Of a DNA stretch of 11,168 nt, positions 7,494 to 11,168 are shown in pieces. This stretch comes from Candidatus Dormiibacterota bacterium. GTDB taxonomy: Bacteria > Chloroflexota > Dormibacteria > Dormibacterales > Dormibacteraceae. Made by a program: the position numbers and the translations under genes. The stretch spans positions 1 through 11,168 of the forward strand of contig CATPBF010000170.1 of assembly GCA_955652585.1 (NCBI GenBank), written 5' to 3'. Each line of letters opens with the position of its first letter. The first letter of the stretch is position 1. Below the pieces are notes generated by a model. The model was given only the letters and a program-made list of their open reading frames with translations, did no database searches and was not told the origin of the DNA.

Positions 7494-9023
7494 CTACTTG
7501 GCGTATTCGATGGCCCGCGTCTCGCGGACCACTGTGACCCGGATCTGGCCCGGAAAGCTCAGCTCCGTTTCGATGCGCTTGGCAATGTCCCGCGCCATCA
7601 GCTGGGCAGCGGTGTCGTCGATCTGCTCCGGCTTGACCAGGATCCGAACCTCGCGTCCGGCCTGGATGGCGTATGACTGCTGGACTCCCTGGAAGGAATT
7701 CGCGATCTCCTCCAGTTTCTCCAGCCTTTTGACGTAAGCCTCCAGCGACTCACGCCGCGCGCCCGGCCGCGCGGCCGAGATGGCGTCTGCGGCGATCAGA
7801 AGGAGAGCCTCCAGCGAGTGCGGCTCCTCGTCGTAGTGGTGAGCGCGCACTGCATGCACGACCGGGGCGGGCACCCCATGTCGCTGAAGTAGATCCGCTC
7901 CGATCACGGCGTGGGAGCCCTCGACCTCGTGGTCGATGGCCTTGCCGATGTCGTGGAGCAGGCCCGACAGCTTGGCGATACGGACGTCGGCGCCGATCTC
8001 GGACGCCATCATCGCGGCGAGATAGGCCACCTCCTTCGAGTGGTTGAGCACCTGCTGGCCGTAGCTGGTACGGAATCGCAGGATACCGAGGTGACGGACG
8101 ACCTCAGGGTGCAGACCCTGTAGCCCGACCTCGAGAACAGCGGCCTCCCCTTCCTCTTTGACCCTTTGCAGGACCTCCTGTCGGGACTTGGCGACGATCT
8201 CTTCGATGCGGGCCGGATGGATCCGGCCATCCACGATCAGCTTGTTGAGCGCGACTCGTGCCACCTCACGGCGGACCGGGTCGAAGCCGCTGATGATCAC
8301 GGCTTCCGGGGTGTCGTCGACGATGAGATCGATCCCCGTCGCCTGCTGCAGGGCCCGAATGTTGCGGCCCTCTTTGCCGATGATGCGGCCCTTGAGCTCG
8401 TCTGTCGGCAGCGGCAGCACCGAGACCGAGACCTCGGCGGTCTGGTCGGCGGCGATGCGCTGGATCGACTCGGTGACGATCTCTCTGGCGCGCCGCTCGC
8501 TCTCATCGCGAGCGGCCAACTCCGCCTCCCGCACCTTGCGGGCGACCTCGTTGCGCAGGTCCTGCTCGACCTGTGCCATCAGGACGCCCTGAGCTTCCTG
8601 TCGCGTCATGTTGGCGACGCGCTGAAGCTCCTGTTCCTGCTGACGGTAGGTGTCCTCGAGCTGGGCCTTGATCTCGTCGAGCCCCTTCTCCCGGTCGGCG
8701 AACTCGCGTTCCCGCCGGTTGAGGTCATCGCCTTTGCGATCGAGGTTCTCCTCTTTTTGGAGTAGGCGCTTTTCGATTTGCTGTGACTGAAGCCGGTACT
8801 CACGAGCCTCTTGTTCGGCCGCGGTCCGGACTTTGACGGCATCCTCCTTGGCTTCGAGCAACTTCTCCTTGGCCTGGGTTTCAGCCTCCGAGAGCGTCTG
8901 TTGGGCCTTGGCCTCGAGGGTGCTGGCCCCGTTGCCTTGCCGGTTCCTGAGCAGCATGTAGGCCACCCCGAAGCCGGCGAGGAGTGCCACCACCAATAGC
9001 GGTACGAAGACGTAGACAGGCAT
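7494..9023 (-). CDS. rny: Ribonuclease Y
   Basis: RNase Y (509 aa; B. subtilis 520) is a membrane-anchored endoribonuclease that starts bulk mRNA decay in many Gram-positive bacteria and relatives. Residues about 3-25 form one hydrophobic transmembrane helix. Residues about 30-175 are a charged Glu/Lys/Gln/Arg-rich coiled coil. A KH RNA-binding domain follows with IIGKEGRN (G216), then the HD phosphohydrolase domain with H328 (NHSKEVAYLA) and the HD pair H357-D358 in LLHDIGKA, the metal-binding catalytic centre. The C-terminal EIANSFQGVQQSYAIQAGREVR region is also characteristic. ATG 9023 is supported by GAGGTG eight bases upstream. The 122-bp upstream gap suggests its own promoter or read-through from recA-recX. 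Transcription should end at the terminator near 7400. Length and motifs are complete. Confidence 0.98.
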   Translation of the reverse strand: MPVYVFVPLLVVALLAGFGVAYMLLRNRQGNGASTLEAKAQQTLSEAETQAKEKLLEAKEDAVKVRTAAEQEAREYRLQSQQIEKRLLQKEENLDRKGDDLNRREREFADREKGLDEIKAQLEDTYRQQEQELQRVANMTRQEAQGVLMAQVEQDLRNEVARKVREAELAARDESERRAREIVTESIQRIAADQTAEVSVSVLPLPTDELKGRIIGKEGRNIRALQQATGIDLIVDDTPEAVIISGFDPVRREVARVALNKLIVDGRIHPARIEEIVAKSRQEVLQRVKEEGEAAVLEVGLQGLHPEVVRHLGILRFRTSYGQQVLNHSKEVAYLAAMMASEIGADVRIAKLSGLLHDIGKAIDHEVEGSHAVIGADLLQRHGVPAPVVHAVRAHHYDEEPHSLEALLLIAADAISAARPGARRESLEAYVKRLEKLEEIANSFQGVQQSYAIQAGREVRILVKPEQIDDTAAQLMARDIAKRIETELSFPGQIRVTVVRETRAIEYAK

Positions 9024-9031
9024 GTGACATG

Positions 9032-9037
9032 CACCTC
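9032..9037 (-). promoter_or_regulatory. Ribosome binding site of rny
   Basis: GAGGTG on the minus strand lies eight bases before ATG 9023 and decides that start. A second ATG at 9030 is out of frame and almost touches the site. A 13-bp inverted repeat (9020-9032, arms GCATG/CATGC) covers the start codon, so mild structural control is conceivable. Confidence 0.75.
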
Positions 9038-9048
9038 ATTTATTCGAT

Positions 9049-9054
9049 TGTCAA
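9049..9054 (-). promoter_or_regulatory. Possible -35 element upstream of rny
   Basis: The minus strand has a consensus TTGACA hexamer in a locally AT-rich patch in front of rny. At 16-18 bp spacing there is no convincing -10 hexamer (CATGTC at 17 bp), and such a promoter would start inside or past the ribosome binding site. I record it as a weak candidate only; an alternative is that GACAAT inside it acts as a -10. Confidence 0.2.
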
Positions 9055-9112
9055 AGTGCGGTTCCATCGCAGGCCATCCAGCGGCCCGCGTCGGGTTGGC
9101 TCTATGACTGCG

Positions 9113-9130
9113 GGCGCAACAATTTGCGCC
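9113..9130. other. Small inverted repeat between recX and rny
   Basis: GGCGCAA and TTGCGCC form a perfect seven-pair stem around a four-base loop. It lies 15 bp after the recX stop. There is no T-run on either strand, so it is not a classic intrinsic terminator. It could be a weak 3' end stabiliser, a pause site or a protein binding site. Confidence 0.5.
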
Positions 9131-9145
9131 GCTCGTGAGGAAATT

Positions 9146-9652
9146 CTAGGCCGGTGAGGGGTCCGAGCGCCCTGCCAGCAGCGTATTGCACGCGGCCCTG
9201 GCGATGGAGACCGAGAAACCGCGCCTAACCAGCTTCGTGCCGACCTCATCGAGGATCTCCCGGTAGCCGGGCGAGCGCTTCCTCGCGTACAGGCGTTCTG
9301 CGATCTGGGTCGCCGCGGCCAGCTGCTCCTCTTCGCCGAACTCGGCGATGGCCGTATCCACCTGGGCTCGATCGACGCCCCGCGCGGCCAGCTCTGCCGA
9401 CAGGGCTCTTGGGCCCCGAACCGAGCCCCGGCGGCGCACAAACGAGCGCGCGAAAGACTGGTCGTCGAGATACCCAAGCTCCTCCAACCGCCTCAGGGCG
9501 GCCCTGATCGCCGCGCTCTCGTAACCCCGCCGCGTCAGCTTGAGCAGCAGCTCGACGCGCGAGTGGGCGCGGCGCGCCAGCAAGCGCAAACCGGCGTCGA
9601 GCGCACTGTCGGACGGCGGCGGTCGGTGGCGGCTAGAAGTCCTCTGCGGCAC
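9146..9652 (-). CDS. recX: Regulatory protein RecX
   Basis: RecX (168 aa) binds RecA filaments and modulates, usually limits, RecA recombinase activity. The sequence has the three-helix repeat pattern of the family: ALDAGLRLLARRAHSRVEL, then LRRLEELGYLDDQSFARSFVRRR with the diagnostic GYLDD..FA block, then RGPRALSAELAARGVDRAQV, and a third repeat ending in VRRGFSVSIARAA. Length fits the shorter RecX proteins. GTG 9652 lies inside the recA 3' end, giving a 20-bp overlap. The next in-frame starts (TTG codons within GLRLL) would remove part of the first repeat, so GTG is preferred. It should be transcribed with recA from the LexA-type promoter and translated at lower level by coupling. No clear Shine-Dalgarno sequence is seen. 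Confidence 0.93.
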   Translation of the reverse strand: MPQRTSSRHRPPPSDSALDAGLRLLARRAHSRVELLLKLTRRGYESAAIRAALRRLEELGYLDDQSFARSFVRRRGSVRGPRALSAELAARGVDRAQVDTAIAEFGEEEQLAAATQIAERLYARKRSPGYREILDEVGTKLVRRGFSVSIARAACNTLLAGRSDPSPA

Positions 9653-10700
9653 CGGAACCGTCCGACGCGGCCCGGGCGGCCGACGCCCGCTGCACCGACT
9701 GCGCGGTCCCGCCCACGGCTTTCGTGCGGACGGCTGCCTCGATTTCGGACGAGAGCGTCGGGTTCTCGCGCAGGTAGTTGCGTACGTTCTCGCGACCCTG
9801 GCCGAGGCGTTGATCGCCGTAAGACATCCACGTCCCGCTCTTCTCGAGGATCCCGTACTCGAGGGCCGCGTCGATCAGCGAGCCCTCGCGCGAGATGCCT
9901 TCATTGAAGAGGATGTCGAACTCGGCTGATCGGAACGGCGGCGCGACCTTGTTCTTGACCACCTTGACCTTGACTCGGGCGCCGACCGAGTCGAGCCCTG
10001 ACTTGATGACCTCGACCTTGCGGATGTCGAGCCGGACCGACGAGTAGAACTTGAGAGCGCGGCCGCCAGGCTGGGTCTCCGGATTGCCGAACATGATCCC
10101 GACCTTCTCGCGCAGCTGGTTCAGGAAGATGACGGAGCAGTTCGACTTCGAGATCGCGGCGGTGAGCTTGCGCAGCGCCTGCGACATCAGCCGTGCCTGC
10201 AGCCCCACGTGGGCGTCTCCCATCTCTCCTTCTATCTCTGCTTTGGGCACGAGCGCGGCGACCGAGTCGATGACGATCACGTCGACGGCTCCCGAGCGAA
10301 CCAAGACCTCGACGATCTCGAGCGCCTGCTCCCCGGTGTCGGGCTGGCTGATCAGGAGGTCGTCGATCTTGACGCCGATTCGCGATGCATAAAGCGGGTC
10401 CAGCGCGTGCTCCGCGTCTACGAATGCAGCCACCCCGCCTTGCTTCTGGGCCTCGGCGATGACATGCAGCGCCAGGGTCGTCTTGCCGGCGGACTCCGGA
10501 CCGTAGAGCTCGGTGACGCGTCCGCGCGGGATCCCCCCCACTCCGAGCGCGAGATCGAGCAGCAGGGCCCCAGTCGGGATCACCATGATCTCACCGCGCT
10601 GCGCGGCCTGTTCGCCCAATTTCATGATCGCGCCTTTGCCGTAGCTCTTGACGATCTGGGAAATCGCCGAGTCGAGTGACTTCTCTTTTTCCTTTTCCAC
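9633..10700 (-). CDS. recA: Recombinase RecA
   Basis: RecA (355 aa) forms filaments on single-stranded DNA, drives strand exchange and stimulates LexA self-cleavage in the SOS response. Walker A is GPESAGKT at 67-74, followed by FVDAEHALDP with the catalytic Glu, Walker B VIVIDSVAAL, the L1 loop region EGEMGDAHVGLQARLMSQ and L2 with FGNPETQPGG. The C-terminal domain includes YGDQRLGQGRENV and a short acidic end (EDF). GTG 10700 is the only standard start in the frame, since an in-frame TAG lies at 10742 and no other ATG/GTG/TTG lies between. The N-terminus is unusually charged (MEKEKEKS), encoded by a purine run. A LexA-type box lies in the promoter about 100 bp upstream, and recX overlaps its 3' end. 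No intein or truncation is seen. Confidence 0.99.
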   Translation of the reverse strand: MEKEKEKSLDSAISQIVKSYGKGAIMKLGEQAAQRGEIMVIPTGALLLDLALGVGGIPRGRVTELYGPESAGKTTLALHVIAEAQKQGGVAAFVDAEHALDPLYASRIGVKIDDLLISQPDTGEQALEIVEVLVRSGAVDVIVIDSVAALVPKAEIEGEMGDAHVGLQARLMSQALRKLTAAISKSNCSVIFLNQLREKVGIMFGNPETQPGGRALKFYSSVRLDIRKVEVIKSGLDSVGARVKVKVVKNKVAPPFRSAEFDILFNEGISREGSLIDAALEYGILEKSGTWMSYGDQRLGQGRENVRNYLRENPTLSSEIEAAVRTKAVGGTAQSVQRASAARAASDGSGAAEDF

Positions 10701-10713
10701 TTCCTTGTCGATG

Positions 10714-10719
10714 CCTCCT
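10714..10719 (-). promoter_or_regulatory. Ribosome binding site of recA (long spacing)
   Basis: The minus strand carries a consensus AGGAGG, but 13 bases separate it from GTG 10700, longer than the usual 5-9. AAGGAA directly abuts the GTG. No other standard start lies between, so this is either a real long-spaced site or an unusual initiation codon is used. Confidence 0.65.
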
Positions 10720-10790
10720 AGGTCGTTGCGGCGAGTGTTCTACGTCGTGGGGCTGAGGTCAACGTCGTCTTAACAGCAGGCCGTCGTGGA

Positions 10791-10819
10791 AGTGTAGCGA
10801 ACAAGTGTTCGGCGGTCAA
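10791..10819 (-). promoter_or_regulatory. recA promoter (sigma70/SigA type)
   Basis: On the minus strand TTGACC (10819-10814), a 17-bp spacer and TACACT (10796-10791) make a good housekeeping promoter. The -35 begins 6 bp after the cinA stop. The start point would be near 10784, giving a leader of about 84 nt before GTG 10700. Confidence 0.8.
10798..10811. promoter_or_regulatory. LexA-binding SOS box of Gram-positive type
   Basis: CGAACAAGTGTTCG has perfect CGAAC/GTTCG arms and fits the known Bacillus-type LexA consensus (CGAAC-N4-GTTCG core). It lies wholly inside the spacer between the recA -35 and -10, so a bound repressor would block RNA polymerase. This predicts DNA-damage induction of recA-recX by a LexA encoded elsewhere. 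Confidence 0.88.
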
Positions 10820-10825
10820 GCATCT

Positions 10826-11168
10826 TCACGCCGGCTTCCTCTTTTGCCGGGCGGCGCCGGCGCGGGCCTCCTCGAGGAGCAGCTCCAGCGCCTGCGCCGT
10901 GGCCTGCCTGCGGTTCGACCAGCGGTCGCCGGTGAACATGTACTCCTCGCAGCGCTTTCCCCAATCAGATGCGATCGCGATGTACGTGAGGCCGGCCGGC
11001 TTGGCGGAGCCGTCGGATTCCGGGCCGGCGATGCCGGTGGTCGAGGCCGCCAGCGTGGTGCCGAAACGCTGTCTGGCCCCCTCCGCCATCGCCAGCGCGA
11101 CCTCTCGGCTGACCGCGCCATAACGAGTGAGCAGCGCCGCCGGGACCCCGAGCTGATCGCGCTTGGCC
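10826..11168 (-). CDS. cinA: CinA C-terminal domain / nicotinamide-nucleotide amidohydrolase (PncC), 3' part
   Basis: The frame is open from the window edge to the TGA at 10826, giving about 113 residues. It reads through LTRYGAVSREVALAMAEGAR, then LAASTTGIAGPESDG, then AKPAGLTYIAIAS, ending in a basic tail (RQKRKPA). GAVS..VA..MA and TGIAGP..DG..KP.G are hallmarks of the CinA C-terminal (PncC) domain, which deamidates nicotinamide mononucleotide for NAD recycling. The catalytic N-terminal part of this domain and any MoCF-like N-terminal domain lie beyond the window, so full-length CinA and stand-alone PncC cannot be told apart. Adjacency to recA is a classic arrangement in Firmicutes and other Terrabacteria, where cinA and recA may be co-expressed. 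Here recA has its own promoter right after the cinA stop, though read-through is possible because I see no terminator between them. Confidence 0.92.
   Translation of the reverse strand, partial: AKRDQLGVPAALLTRYGAVSREVALAMAEGARQRFGTTLAASTTGIAGPESDGSAKPAGLTYIAIASDWGKRCEEYMFTGDRWSNRRQATAQALELLLEEARAGAARQKRKPA

Noticed and set aside
6552..7676. Plus-strand open frame (374 codons) across ymdB, the intergenic gap and the rny end
   Set aside because: It runs through the terminator and the repeat and opposite two certain genes; the product is low-complexity and unlike any family I know.
1..11168. A defence island, CRISPR array, prophage, insertion sequence or novel multigene system
   Set aside because: All ten coding regions are known housekeeping families on one strand with matching base composition; no transposase, integrase, tandem spacer pattern or unknown gene is present.

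Overview
This is a GC-rich bacterial chromosome segment in which every supported gene lies on the minus strand. In transcription order (right to left) they read cinA (3' part), recA, recX, rny, ymdB, spoVS, miaB, mutS, mutL, miaA (5' part). All ten products are recognisable housekeeping families. The gene order closely follows the Bacillus subtilis recA-rny-ymdB-spoVS-miaB-mutS-mutL neighbourhood. High GC, a Gram-positive type SOS box and SpoVS/RNase Y/YmdB together point to a Terrabacteria lineage. My best guess is Chloroflexota or the related Dormibacterota, inferred from protein style and context and not proven.

Right end (9.0-11.2 kb), DNA repair and SOS: the C-terminal PncC domain of CinA ends just before a sigma70-type promoter (TTGACC, 17 bp spacer, TACACT). 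The spacer of that promoter holds a perfect 14-bp LexA-type palindrome. This promoter drives recA, which overlaps recX by 20 bp. A small hairpin and a short AT-richer leader separate recX from rny.

Middle (6.2-9.0 kb), RNA turnover and signalling: rny encodes the membrane-anchored endoribonuclease RNase Y. It is followed by a C-rich hairpin repeat and a strong intrinsic terminator, so ymdB probably begins a separate transcript. ymdB (metallophosphoesterase) is followed after 14 bp by spoVS. A second copy of the hairpin repeat lies between spoVS and the conserved start of miaB and appears to be translated as part of MiaB.

Left end (1-6.2 kb): miaB, mutS, mutL and miaA are tightly packed with 4-bp or near-zero junctions. 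This gives a unit that mixes mismatch repair (MutS recognises mismatches, MutL signals or nicks) with tRNA A37 modification (MiaA adds the isopentenyl group, MiaB then methylthiolates it). MutL has the C-terminal endonuclease-type motif but with its last Glu replaced by Asn.

No gap without a gene reaches 300 bp; the largest is the 156-bp rny-ymdB interval. I found no tRNA, rRNA, CRISPR array, transposase, phage gene or unknown multigene system. The points worth attention are the LexA/recA promoter, the repeat inside the miaB 5' end, the altered MutL motif and the terminator/repeat pair.
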